In this document: positions 1 to 7,872 of the stretch, piece by piece | How positions within the stretch are numbered: the first letter of the stretch is position 1 | Layout: each line of letters begins with the position of its first letter | Source: an uncultured Mycoplasmatota bacterium | GTDB lineage: Bacteria; Bacillota_I; Bacilli_A; RF39; UBA660 | Reading direction: 5' to 3' | DNA: 16,304 nucleotides | Assembly: GCA_947645535.1 (NCBI GenBank) | Contig: CANSDD010000030.1 | Location: 1 to 16,304 of the forward strand | Notes under the pieces: generated by a model | Told to the model about the DNA's origin: nothing | Seen by the model: only the letters and a program-made list of their open reading frames with translations | The model's database searches: none | Made by a program: the position numbers and the translations under genes

Positions 1-1236
1 GTGTAGTGGACCTTCACCACCTAGATATATGCCATGCACGACACACTCAAAAAATACAGGCAATGCTGTATGAATATCAACCCCCATCATTATGCCTCTT
101 TCATCATTAAAGCAAGTTGTAGTAATTGGAAAACCTGCTGCTAAAGTATATGTTGGAAGATATACTGAATAATCACTTATACTATTTGTTGATATATCAT
201 AAGCCTGCCAAGTTTCATATTGTCGGAGTCTTGTAATATCTAATTTTATTTTAAAATAATCAGCCATACGTTTTAATTCACGTGTCAATTCTTCCCTTTT
301 TTTTCTATCACCACTTATCGCAATAATGAAATTAACTTCTTTAATTTTTTCATCGCCATTTTTTATTTCATCCATTAAGAGTTGAAAATTTTCTTTTTGT
401 GTATCAAGTTCTGTTGCATCGGATAATTTTTTTGTTGTAATACGGTCAGATAATAAAAATTGATAAGAACTATCTAATACCCGAATTAAATTATCAGTAT
501 CAATTGTATCTTTAATATGAATACAACAGCGTGTATTAGGCGTATTGAAAATTTGTTCAAAAAATAATTCTTCTAAAAATGGTGGAACATTTTTTATTGA
601 TAAAAGTTGGATATCGTTATTTCCAACTTTCAAATAATTACTTTTTTCGGATATATTTAGTGGTGCAATAAGTTCTACCAAATCACACCATAATAGTTGT
701 TCTAAATCAGCATTTCCAAAATATAAATTGATTAAAAATTTATATATTTCATATTTATTGTCTAGCTCATCTAAATTTAATCTAGGAACAATATTAAAAC
801 AAATTCTATTAACTTCCTCCATTTGTTTTTTTAGAATACTTTCATCTTTTGCAATAAGAACAAAAAAATAACTATTAGAAACAGTAAATTCGTCTTTTTC
901 TAATTTTTCTAATAATTCATACCGTTCTTGCAAAAATAAAGAACGTTTTTCGTCATCCTTATATTTTTCTAACATTTCATTGATATAATCCTTATTTGAA
1001 TTTAAATTTATTTGCTCATCAAGTTTATAAATTTTTAAATCTAAATCTTTTATTTGATATAAATATTTTAATTGTGAAAAAAAAGTTGCTTTTTGTTCAT
1101 TACTAGATAATGATAAATCTATTGCTTGAACCGAAAATACTTTAGCAACTTCTCCTGTTTTTAAATAAATAATACCATTGTCACTTACAAAATCTGTATT
1201 GATAAATGATTGAGAATTTTTTATTTTTTTATTCAT
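1..1236 (-). CDS. VirB4/TraE-type conjugation ATPase, N-terminal part (cut by window edge)
   Basis: The frame is open from an ATG at 1236 to base 1 with no stop, giving 412 codons; the C-terminus lies outside the window. The N-terminus (reads YLKTGEVAKVFSVQAIDLS at about residues 25-43) and the following charged helical stretch look like the N-terminal domain of VirB4/TraE/TrsE ATPases, which energise type IV secretion channels. It directly follows VirB2-, VirB6- and PrgI-like genes, the normal neighbourhood of virB4. The Walker A P-loop, expected soon after the FFECVVHGIYLGGEGPLH stretch at the edge, is not yet visible, so ATPase activity is inferred from family and position. The Shine-Dalgarno is weak (GAAG just upstream), and the start is about 40 nt after the stop of the preceding gene. 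Family assignment is fairly secure; integrity cannot be judged. Confidence 0.8.
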   Translation of the reverse strand, partial: MNKKIKNSQSFINTDFVSDNGIIYLKTGEVAKVFSVQAIDLSLSSNEQKATFFSQLKYLYQIKDLDLKIYKLDEQINLNSNKDYINEMLEKYKDDEKRSLFLQERYELLEKLEKDEFTVSNSYFFVLIAKDESILKKQMEEVNRICFNIVPRLNLDELDNKYEIYKFLINLYFGNADLEQLLWCDLVELIAPLNISEKSNYLKVGNNDIQLLSIKNVPPFLEELFFEQIFNTPNTRCCIHIKDTIDTDNLIRVLDSSYQFLLSDRITTKKLSDATELDTQKENFQLLMDEIKNGDEKIKEVNFIIAISGDRKKREELTRELKRMADYFKIKLDITRLRQYETWQAYDISTNSISDYSVYLPTYTLAAGFPITTTCFNDERGIMMGVDIHTALPVFFECVVHGIYLGGEGPLH

Positions 1237-1276
1237 TTGTTTCTTCGTTATATACTTTTTATTCTTTTTATATAAT

Positions 1277-1630
1277 TTATTTTTTACTTTTAAAAGTAAT
1301 TTTTTCTCCTTTTCTTTCTTTGTTTTTAATTTTTTCAAATAACTTCAACCCCCCTAAATTTTGATTATTGTAATAAGTAAATTCCTTTATAGAAAAAAGA
1401 AATCTACCTAATAATATTAGCACTTTATACATACGGTTTTTTTGACTTACCTTAACTGGAACAAGTGCAAAAATTCCAATTATTAAAATAGATAAACCAA
1501 CTAATTTATAACTAGTGCCACAAAAAATAATTAAAAAAAGAACAATAAAAGGAAAAGAAATAAGTAAATCTGTTATTTCTAATCCCTTAAAGCCTAAATT
1601 TCTTTTAACACTAGCGACTGTTATATACAT
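1277..1630 (-). CDS. PrgI/TcpE-like small membrane protein of the transfer channel
   Basis: A 117-residue protein with a short N-terminal stretch (MYITVASVKRNLGFKGLEI), two adjacent hydrophobic segments (about residues 20-60), then a basic cytoplasmic tail rich in Lys. This layout, with a conserved-looking start followed by a membrane hairpin, is that of PrgI/TcpE/TrsD-type proteins, which sit between the polytopic VirB6-like protein and the VirB4 ATPase in Gram-positive conjugation operons and help dock the ATPase at the membrane. It has exactly that position here. The ATG at 1630 has an AAGGGG Shine-Dalgarno 8 nt upstream, and the gene follows the VirB6-like stop by about 12 nt, so the two are co-transcribed. 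The family call rests on topology and synteny more than on residues. Confidence 0.65.
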   Translation of the reverse strand: MYITVASVKRNLGFKGLEITDLLISFPFIVLFLIIFCGTSYKLVGLSILIIGIFALVPVKVSQKNRMYKVLILLGRFLFSIKEFTYYNNQNLGGLKLFEKIKNKERKGEKITFKSKK

Positions 1631-1642
1631 AAAACCAACCCC

Positions 1643-3124
1643 TTAAATTTTTTCCTTTTTATGCAAATATGGATTTGTACCAGTATGTCTAGGAATAGGC
1701 ATTCTATTTAATGGGTTCACCATATTAAGCCCCATTCTCATCATAGAACTCGTGCCAGAAGCAATTTTCTTATTTAAACCAATGCCCTGATATGTAGAAT
1801 TTCTTTTATCAGCCGATGTTGCCATGTTAAGACCATGTGAACGAATGGAATTTCCAACACCCTGTACTGCTCTTGTAAATGGATTACTACTAGACATAGT
1901 AGAACCATCTGGTAGTACAGGACTAGCAAAGGAACTTCCAAAAGTAGCCATACCCATTCCAGCACGCTGTAATATATTATTAGCTTTATTTCCAACTTTA
2001 CCAGCAATACCAGTTTTTTTAGCGAGATAGTTTCCACCTTTAAGCGTTGCTCCTGCACTAATGACTCCAGCACCTAATGCTTTTGCACCAACCATTTTAC
2101 CAGCACCGCTTGCAAGTTTTCCAAATCCCATAAGCGACATAAGTTGTTCTCTACCAGAGTTAGCACTAACGTTAGAACCGATAAACCGATTGATCGTTTG
2201 ACTTCCAGTTAGTAAGAATGTTGCACAACCTAAATACAATAATGATTTAGTTGCCATGTTTTGAAAATAATTACTAAAGAAAGAAGTCGCATTTATTTGA
2301 ACTGCTAATAAGGCTGTAATGTTAATAATTAAAACTACAACTGCTGATTGTAACGTTAGCGATACTAATTGTTCCACTAAAGCACTCCTACGTTGTTTAT
2401 TACATACGCTTGTCGCATAAATAATTGGAGAAATCAAAAATAGAAATAAAAATTCTACTTGACGTCTAGCAAGCATAATTGCTGAAAATACTAAAGCATA
2501 TAAAAAGAAGCCACCACATAATACTGCAACAATCCATTGAATTTTATATTTATAATCTCGCTCATCAGAACGAATAAAACGTTCCTTTATAGTATATTTA
2601 TCATTATAATGTTGCTGGGAACTAAAAGTACCATTTTTAATTTGACTTTTAAAATCATCATTTTCAAATTTATCACTTGATTTATAATCATCAGCATAAT
2701 CAACATAATTAGATAATAATTCAGTTCCAAGAGTTGTATTGTTTCCGTTTGTAAGTATAGAACCAGTATATCCAGACAACTGAATAGAAAACGTGGAAAT
2801 TTGCACAAATAAAAATGTAGAAACTAAAATCAATGCTCCACATTTAAAAACTTCTGTTACTATTTGATTTACACTAGGCCCCTCATCAGGTTCTATAATC
2901 TTTTTAGCAAATTGCCACGTTACAAATAATCCAAAAATAGTTAAAGAAATAACCACTACTGATGAATAAAAACTCGAAAACGTTTTATTCTCAGCCATTG
3001 TTCCCACAATATCTAATTCATTTATTTTACTAATAATACTATAAATTGCATCTATAAAATTGTATATTAAGCTGATAATACCCCAGCCAAGTTCACGAAG
3101 TAAATCTAATGCTTTTAAAATCAT
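1643..3124 (-). CDS. VirB6/TrbL-like polytopic conjugal transfer protein
   Basis: A 493-residue protein. Hydrophobic segments lie at about residues 8-33, 53-76 and 92-116; a hydrophilic loop of about 80 residues follows, then a cluster of three or four further membrane segments (about 195-310). The C-terminal 180 residues are hydrophilic and rich in Gly, Ala, Ser and Met. This is the architecture of VirB6/TrbL-type inner-channel proteins of Gram-positive conjugation systems. I place the start at ATG 3124, which has a TAGGAG Shine-Dalgarno 6 nt upstream; the TTG one codon earlier is too close to it. That Shine-Dalgarno overlaps the TAG stop of the pilin gene, so translation is probably coupled. 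No catalytic residues are expected. Confidence 0.75.
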   Translation of the reverse strand: MILKALDLLRELGWGIISLIYNFIDAIYSIISKINELDIVGTMAENKTFSSFYSSVVVISLTIFGLFVTWQFAKKIIEPDEGPSVNQIVTEVFKCGALILVSTFLFVQISTFSIQLSGYTGSILTNGNNTTLGTELLSNYVDYADDYKSSDKFENDDFKSQIKNGTFSSQQHYNDKYTIKERFIRSDERDYKYKIQWIVAVLCGGFFLYALVFSAIMLARRQVEFLFLFLISPIIYATSVCNKQRRSALVEQLVSLTLQSAVVVLIINITALLAVQINATSFFSNYFQNMATKSLLYLGCATFLLTGSQTINRFIGSNVSANSGREQLMSLMGFGKLASGAGKMVGAKALGAGVISAGATLKGGNYLAKKTGIAGKVGNKANNILQRAGMGMATFGSSFASPVLPDGSTMSSSNPFTRAVQGVGNSIRSHGLNMATSADKRNSTYQGIGLNKKIASGTSSMMRMGLNMVNPLNRMPIPRHTGTNPYLHKKEKI

Positions 3125-3133
3125 CAAAAACTC

Positions 3134-3400
3134 CTATGCGAATAAATCAATAATGATATTTACTAAAGATAAAGCTAATATAATTCCAGCAATTCCAAGT
3201 AGTGTTTGAATGATTCTTTGCTTAATACGTGGCTTTTGATCCACATCAACTACTGCATACATAACAAATCCAATAAGTAAAGAAACGCCTGCTAGTGCTA
3301 TTCCTACTTTTAGTACCCAACCAGTAAAGGTACTTATAACTTTTAAAATGGAGTCTATTGTATAGCTTCCACCTTCTAATTTTTGAATACCATTGCTCAC
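3134..3400 (-). CDS. VirB2/TrbC-like pilin-type small membrane protein
   Basis: An 88-residue protein with a hydrophilic N-terminus and two hydrophobic helices (about residues 28-52 and 65-87) joined by a short basic loop (VDVDQKPRIKQRI). This two-helix pattern, with gene order pilin-VirB6-PrgI-VirB4, is typical of VirB2-like subunits of Gram-positive type IV secretion systems, including the Mbov_0395-type pilin-like proteins of mycoplasma and Bacilli elements. The start is GTG at 3400, with a GGGGG Shine-Dalgarno 9 nt upstream. The 38-nt gap to the preceding 226-aa gene fits one operon. Whether it polymerises into a pilus cannot be told from sequence. Confidence 0.7.
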   Translation of the reverse strand: MSNGIQKLEGGSYTIDSILKVISTFTGWVLKVGIALAGVSLLIGFVMYAVVDVDQKPRIKQRIIQTLLGIAGIILALSLVNIIIDLFA

Positions 3401-3438
3401 TTTTCAAAACCCCCTTTTTACTTATAAAGAATGATTAT

Positions 3439-4119
3439 TCACATAATCATTCCTATATCATATTTATTTTCTAATTTTGGAACATTATAATTATGCTCTT
3501 TAATAAACTTTGAAATATCATTTTCCTTTGTTAATATTTCCTCAACAATACAATAATCATTAGAACCTTTATTGTAAAATTTTGTTTTATCCTTAATATC
3601 AGAATAAAAAAAAGTCATTGGTGCTAAATTATCACACTTTGAATGATAGATAGAAAATAAACCTTTGCTTTCCTCTACCTTTTTATTTTTCTCATACGTT
3701 TCTGTTTCTACTAAAAAACCAGCCACTTCATAATATTGGCTTTGATTGGAAAAGAATGCTCTTCCTTTAACTAAATCACTTATTTTTTTAATTCTTATAT
3801 TTAAATTCAAGAAACTAACCTCTCTTTCCCAATGTTTAAAGTCATTTGACATATTAGTTAAAAGAGTATCTAATTTACTTTTCAAATCTGCATTTTCAAA
3901 TTCCTCATTACATTCATAATACCAATTCATTTGCTGAACTTTTTGATTAAACTCATTTAATGAACTTTTAATAAAATCAGCACTAAATAATAGTATCTCA
4001 CCAGTATTTTCAAAATCCTCATCTACACAATAAATTATATTAGGGTTTTTATAACTTAAAAATATATAATTTTTATCATTTTGAGTTTTAAAATACTGTC
4101 CTTTACTAATATTAACCAA
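3439..4119 (-). CDS. Hypothetical protein of the conjugation module (226 aa)
   Basis: I do not recognise a family. The 226-residue product is acidic and Asn/Lys/Glu-rich, with no signal peptide or membrane helix, so it is probably cytoplasmic. The N-terminal half reads as beta-strands (KNYIFLSYKNPNIIYCVDED) followed by a helical stretch around residues 70-110. The start is a TTG at 4119 with an AAGGAG Shine-Dalgarno 7 nt upstream; it overlaps the last 8 nt of the 166-aa gene, implying translational coupling. It lies between the SSB/LPD28-like genes and the pilin gene, so a role in DNA processing, host takeover or regulation of transfer is plausible but is inference from position only. Confidence 0.6.
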   Translation of the reverse strand: MVNISKGQYFKTQNDKNYIFLSYKNPNIIYCVDEDFENTGEILLFSADFIKSSLNEFNQKVQQMNWYYECNEEFENADLKSKLDTLLTNMSNDFKHWEREVSFLNLNIRIKKISDLVKGRAFFSNQSQYYEVAGFLVETETYEKNKKVEESKGLFSIYHSKCDNLAPMTFFYSDIKDKTKFYNKGSNDYCIVEEILTKENDISKFIKEHNYNVPKLENKYDIGMIM

Positions 4120-4612
4120 TAGAATTCTCCTTAATAATATGAATTATTTGATAAATATGTCCACTATTATCTATAAGTTGAATATCATCCAAAGAATTAT
4201 AATATTCCATAATAGAACTAAATTTTTCTTGAGAAGTTTTTTCCGCAGATTCGTTAAAATCTTTTGATATTGAAAACAACTTATTATATTCAGTATCAAT
4301 AGCTTCTTTTTCTGATAAATCCAATATACCATAATCCTCTAATTCATTTTTTAAATCACATAACGAATTTACTTTTGTATTATGCGAAGAAAATTCTAAA
4401 AAATCTAAAAAATTATCTGGATAATGTGTACCAAGTTTAATTTCTTCATCTGTAATAATGCTACCATAACGATTGATAAGAACGTGTTCTTCGATTGTAG
4501 CTATCTCACTCCAATTATTTTCAGAACTTCTTAAAGAATAACAAAATAATCCTAAAGAATGTAAATTATTTTTAGCCTCTTGCGTTTTATATTCAGTAAT
4601 AAAGTATCTCAT
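4112..4612 (-). CDS. LPD28-like accessory protein of mobile elements (166 aa)
   Basis: Residues about 18-60 contain a pattern (CYSLRSSENNWSEIATIEE, then a V-x-I-N-R-x-G-S-I-I-T stretch) that resembles the LPD28 domain. That domain belongs to the large polyvalent protein-associated group found in phage and conjugative-element proteins, often next to DNA-handling functions. The match is from memory of the consensus and has not been tested by a profile search. The rest is acidic and helical, with no membrane segment. The gene starts 4 nt after the SSB stop, with no clear Shine-Dalgarno, so it probably depends on coupling to ssb. Its end overlaps the next gene. The domain's molecular function is not established. 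Confidence 0.6.
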   Translation of the reverse strand: MRYFITEYKTQEAKNNLHSLGLFCYSLRSSENNWSEIATIEEHVLINRYGSIITDEEIKLGTHYPDNFLDFLEFSSHNTKVNSLCDLKNELEDYGILDLSEKEAIDTEYNKLFSISKDFNESAEKTSQEKFSSIMEYYNSLDDIQLIDNSGHIYQIIHIIKENSIG

Positions 4613-4615
4613 ATA

Positions 4616-4978
4616 TTACATATCAACTTCTTTAGTAGATTCATTTTTAACAGTTTGAGAATTATCTTTTGTTTTTTCATATTCAACCTTTTCTACCTCA
4701 AATGGTCTAATTTGTAAAGTCTGTTTGCTGTCCTTTTGATAAGATTCTAATTTACCAACAGCTGTAATACGATCACCTATTTTATATCCATTTTTTTTGA
4801 ATTTTTCAAGTATTATACCATCTAAATAAATAGGATAGAAACTAGACTTTCCATCCTTTGAATTTTGTGCAATGTTAATATACATAAATTCATTCCCATT
4901 TGATTTAGTTTTAATTTCACCAATAGATGAAATATTTCCTGTCATTTCTACACTATTATGTTTATATTTTTTTTCCAT
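4616..4978 (-). CDS. ssb: Single-stranded DNA-binding protein (OB fold)
   Basis: A 120-residue protein with one OB fold (about residues 9-103). It has a first strand VEMTGNISSIGEIKTKSNG, a central FMYINIAQNSKDGKSSFYPIYL stretch split by a loop, and a closing GDRITAVGKLESYQKDSKQTLQIRPFEVEKVEY. This is the layout of SSB/primosomal N-type proteins, which coat single-stranded DNA. The C-terminal tail is short and acidic (ending TKEVDM) but lacks the chromosomal DDDIPF tip, as is common for element-encoded SSBs. Within a transfer module it probably protects the transferred strand after entry or during replication. ATG 4978 has a GGGGG Shine-Dalgarno 7 nt upstream. Confidence 0.8.
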   Translation of the reverse strand: MEKKYKHNSVEMTGNISSIGEIKTKSNGNEFMYINIAQNSKDGKSSFYPIYLDGIILEKFKKNGYKIGDRITAVGKLESYQKDSKQTLQIRPFEVEKVEYEKTKDNSQTVKNESTKEVDM

Positions 4979-5096
4979 ATCATAACCCCCTTTAAAAAAA
5001 TAAAAAGCTTTACATATAACTATCTAAAGCGATACACTTTGAACATAAAAATTTTCCTCATTTTTATATGATAAAGCTTAACTTATTAAATTATCA
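4979..5096 (-). other. Gap between adhesin and ssb genes
   Basis: This 118-bp AT-rich gap follows the adhesin TAG stop. It can form weak hairpins on the transcript, such as TAAAAAT/ATTTTTA around a 7-nt loop near 5048-5070, and ends with the ssb Shine-Dalgarno. I see neither a convincing terminator nor a strong promoter, so ssb may be transcribed by read-through from the adhesin. Confidence 0.35.
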
Positions 5097-7832
5097 CTAT
5101 TTTCTTTTTTTACTACATAATCTAATGATAATAAAGAAAATAAAGCCAATTCCAATTAAGGATATAGCAACATAATTTAAATTATCATTCATATTTGTAT
5201 ATGGCAATTTTTTATTTACCATAGAAACATTTACCTCTTTATTATCTTCTGTAATAGAAAATAAAATTGTTTCATCACTTAATTCGTAACCATCAACTGT
5301 TGCAATTTCTTTAATCGAATAATTGCCATATTCTAAGGCTTCAATAATAACTAGTCCTTCAGAATTTGTGATATAAGTACCAACTAAAGTGCCATCGTTT
5401 TTAAATATATGAATGGATACACCTGCAATTGGATTACCATTTTCATCCAATTTAGTAAACTTTAATTTCCCAGTAATTTTTTCATTTACCATATTCGCTT
5501 TTACCACTTCTCCATTTTCAGTTATCTCAAAATAAACAATCTCATCACTTAATCTATAGCCAGTGGCTGGTTCCGTTTCTACAATATAAAATTTTCCAGT
5601 CCATAAATTATCAATAATGATTTTCCCCTCTTGATCTGTAATTCCACTAAATATTTTTTCACCTTGTTCTGTAAAAATTTCTATTTTTGTATCAGGAATA
5701 GGCTTGCTGGAAGCTAAATCAGTTTTAGTAAATTCCAATGTTCCTTTTGGCAAATAATTCTTTATTTCAATATCTTTAGTAATTGTCTGCGTATATTGAT
5801 CTTGATACAATAAATTTACTTCATAAATTTTATCATCAAGTATATGATTAAAAGTAGTAGAAATCTCTTGAACTGTGTATATTCCTAATGCTAGATTATC
5901 TATATACGCATATCCATCTTCAGTTATTAAAGTGGCAACCAGTTCGCCCTTACTATAATACTTATAATTATTGACAACAATATCTTCTTTGGCTCTAATT
6001 TCAAACTTAACATTACTTAAATTCATATCTATATATTCATAATTACCATCTTTAATTTCGACTTTTTCACCTTTTTTATGAATTTCAATTTTCCCCTTAA
6101 CTTGCTTATTCGGAAATCTTACCTCCATAACAGGTCCCAATATTTCATCATTTATAATTGGTGAATTATCCCCAATTATAAATTTTAATGGTTCAGTATT
6201 CCATAAGTAGCCGTTCAACGGTTGGTCTAGTTCTTCTAATTCATAATTTCCAGATAACAGTGGAAATGGCGTATATAAAATTCCATCTTCAGTTGTCTCA
6301 TAATCACAAATTTGAGTAACATTTGGATAAGTGATTGTTTGGCATACATACTCATTAGTATCCAAATTTCTAATTTTAAATTTAATCTTGCCAACAGGAA
6401 TCACCATATCTGTTTCCTCATCAACTTTAACGACTTTCAATTTAGCTTTTATGCCTGCATTTGAAAGAAGTTTATAGGATACTTGTGGGAGTTTATCATT
6501 CACTTCTATTTCGAAATCTTCCATTTTTTCATAATTCTCAGTAGAATTAACCTGACTTACAACATAAACTCCATAAGGTAATTTCACAGTAGCATATCCA
6601 TCTTTATTTGTTGTAAAACTTGCATATTTTTCTTTTTTAGACTTTAAATAAATATCAAAAGTTATATTTGGTTCTCCAGTTAAAAAGCCTGTACTATCTT
6701 GTGCATATACTTTAAAAAATGTAAACTCTCTTTCGATAACTTTTTCTTGAACAGTTAACTCTGGTTCTAAATTATTTGCATTTAATTCAAAATAATATTT
6801 TGTCTTATCAAGTTCATAGCCTATACTTGCAGTTTTCTCTTGAACAAAAAATCTTCCTAAAGACGGAAGATAATTACTCTTAGCATATCCATTTCTATCG
6901 GTTATAATTTCTGTAACATAAGAGCCATCTTCTTTATATACTCCATAGACAGCTTCTGATAAAATTGCATCTCCTTGCCCTTCAAATCTTAATGTATCTT
7001 TATCTTGCTTATGTATTGTAACTCTTCCACCTAGTACATTTAATGTAATAGGATAATCAAGTGGGTCATAACTTCCACGAATCATCACATCTTGTCCACT
7101 TGGCGACTGATAAAGTATTGCTGGAGTTGATAATAATTCATCTTTATTTTCTAAAATTACTCTAACCTCTCCTACTGTATGAGGCGTAATTACTAACTGA
7201 TTTCCCTCTTTTCTAGTTGAAATATTATTGTTGTTTAAAACTTTATAATTTTTTAACACATTATTAGTATCTGTTAATCGTAATTCTTGCCCAATTATTG
7301 CCTGAAATTTATTACCATTAAAATTTGGAGATAAGTAATGTTCGCTAATTAACTGTTCTATTTCATTCATTTCAGAGGCAAATCTATCCTCCCATTTTGT
7401 ACCATTAGCACCATGTGTATAATAGAACTTTGCTGACGGATTGACAGTTTTCCATATCATCATTTGTGTGATACTGTACCATTTTATATCTGTATGATCA
7501 CCATACATATATCCATAATATGACAACAATTCTACTCTTTGCCAAATTTCTTCACTAATATTTAATGCACTACCGCTCATATCTGTATTCTCTAATAAAG
7601 CTTCAAATGGCTCTACACAATATGCAAACATATTATCACTTCTTCTTCTAATTGTTCTTGCCTTTTCCCAATGCGTTATTCCATTTGGCTCTTCTCTTAT
7701 TATCCACAAATCACCAATCGTATTATCTTCATAAAATTGATCAATAAGTGCATGAACAGTATCAAATTTTATAAAATTTGTTAAAAATATTGTAGTTAAT
7801 ATAAATAGTCCTAAGTATATTTTCTTTTTTAT
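5097..7832 (-). CDS. Thioester-domain, Cna-B repeat, sortase-anchored surface adhesin; start codon altered
   Basis: About 911 residues if read from an ATA codon at 7832. An intact Sec signal peptide (KKK, then a 20-residue hydrophobic core, ending near TVHA) precedes a thioester domain with Cys72 (in AYCVEP) and Gln123 (in ITQMMIW), the residues expected to form the internal Cys-Gln thioester that binds host or partner surfaces. About six SpaA/Cna-B-like beta domains follow, with Lys and Glu positions suited to isopeptide bonds (FTKTDL, VETEP). The end is LPYTN, a hydrophobic helix and KKRK, a sortase sorting signal. There is no ATG, GTG or TTG in frame until a TTG at 7709, which would remove the signal peptide. 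ATA 7832 sits 7 nt after a GGGGGG Shine-Dalgarno, the spacing used by ssb. Alternatives are start-codon mutation, a frameshift in the adjoining A6 tract, or weak AUA initiation. Likely role: cell contact for mating or host adhesion. Confidence 0.8.
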   Translation of the reverse strand: MKKKIYLGLFILTTIFLTNFIKFDTVHALIDQFYEDNTIGDLWIIREEPNGITHWEKARTIRRRSDNMFAYCVEPFEALLENTDMSGSALNISEEIWQRVELLSYYGYMYGDHTDIKWYSITQMMIWKTVNPSAKFYYTHGANGTKWEDRFASEMNEIEQLISEHYLSPNFNGNKFQAIIGQELRLTDTNNVLKNYKVLNNNNISTRKEGNQLVITPHTVGEVRVILENKDELLSTPAILYQSPSGQDVMIRGSYDPLDYPITLNVLGGRVTIHKQDKDTLRFEGQGDAILSEAVYGVYKEDGSYVTEIITDRNGYAKSNYLPSLGRFFVQEKTASIGYELDKTKYYFELNANNLEPELTVQEKVIEREFTFFKVYAQDSTGFLTGEPNITFDIYLKSKKEKYASFTTNKDGYATVKLPYGVYVVSQVNSTENYEKMEDFEIEVNDKLPQVSYKLLSNAGIKAKLKVVKVDEETDMVIPVGKIKFKIRNLDTNEYVCQTITYPNVTQICDYETTEDGILYTPFPLLSGNYELEELDQPLNGYLWNTEPLKFIIGDNSPIINDEILGPVMEVRFPNKQVKGKIEIHKKGEKVEIKDGNYEYIDMNLSNVKFEIRAKEDIVVNNYKYYSKGELVATLITEDGYAYIDNLALGIYTVQEISTTFNHILDDKIYEVNLLYQDQYTQTITKDIEIKNYLPKGTLEFTKTDLASSKPIPDTKIEIFTEQGEKIFSGITDQEGKIIIDNLWTGKFYIVETEPATGYRLSDEIVYFEITENGEVVKANMVNEKITGKLKFTKLDENGNPIAGVSIHIFKNDGTLVGTYITNSEGLVIIEALEYGNYSIKEIATVDGYELSDETILFSITEDNKEVNVSMVNKKLPYTNMNDNLNYVAISLIGIGFIFFIIIRLCSKKRK

Positions 7833-7848
7833 ATTTCATCCCCCCATT

Positions 7849-7872
7849 AAAAAAAAACCAAATATTGGTTTT
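7849..7872 (-). terminator. Weak intrinsic terminator after the 227-aa gene
   Basis: On the transcript, AAAACCAA-TAT-TTGGTTTT forms an 8-bp stem with a 3-nt loop, and further T residues follow. It overlaps the stop codon of the upstream gene and lies just before the adhesin Shine-Dalgarno. The stem is AT-rich (2 G-C pairs), so read-through into the adhesin is likely. Confidence 0.55.

Noticed and set aside
1824..2030. Plus-strand open frame inside the VirB6-like gene
   Set aside because: It is antisense to the Gly/Ala-rich tail, with no ribosome site and no family resemblance.
1774..2073. Second minus-strand frame inside the VirB6-like gene
   Set aside because: It is an out-of-frame shadow of a well-supported gene, Leu/Val-rich from the reverse reading of Ser/Gly codons, without a start signal.
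7831..7845. Use of TGA as Trp, which would let the adhesin start at an ATG at 7848 (ATG-GGG-GGA-TGA)
   Set aside because: Trp is encoded by TGG throughout the window and TGA acts as a stop. The upstream ATG also lacks its own Shine-Dalgarno.
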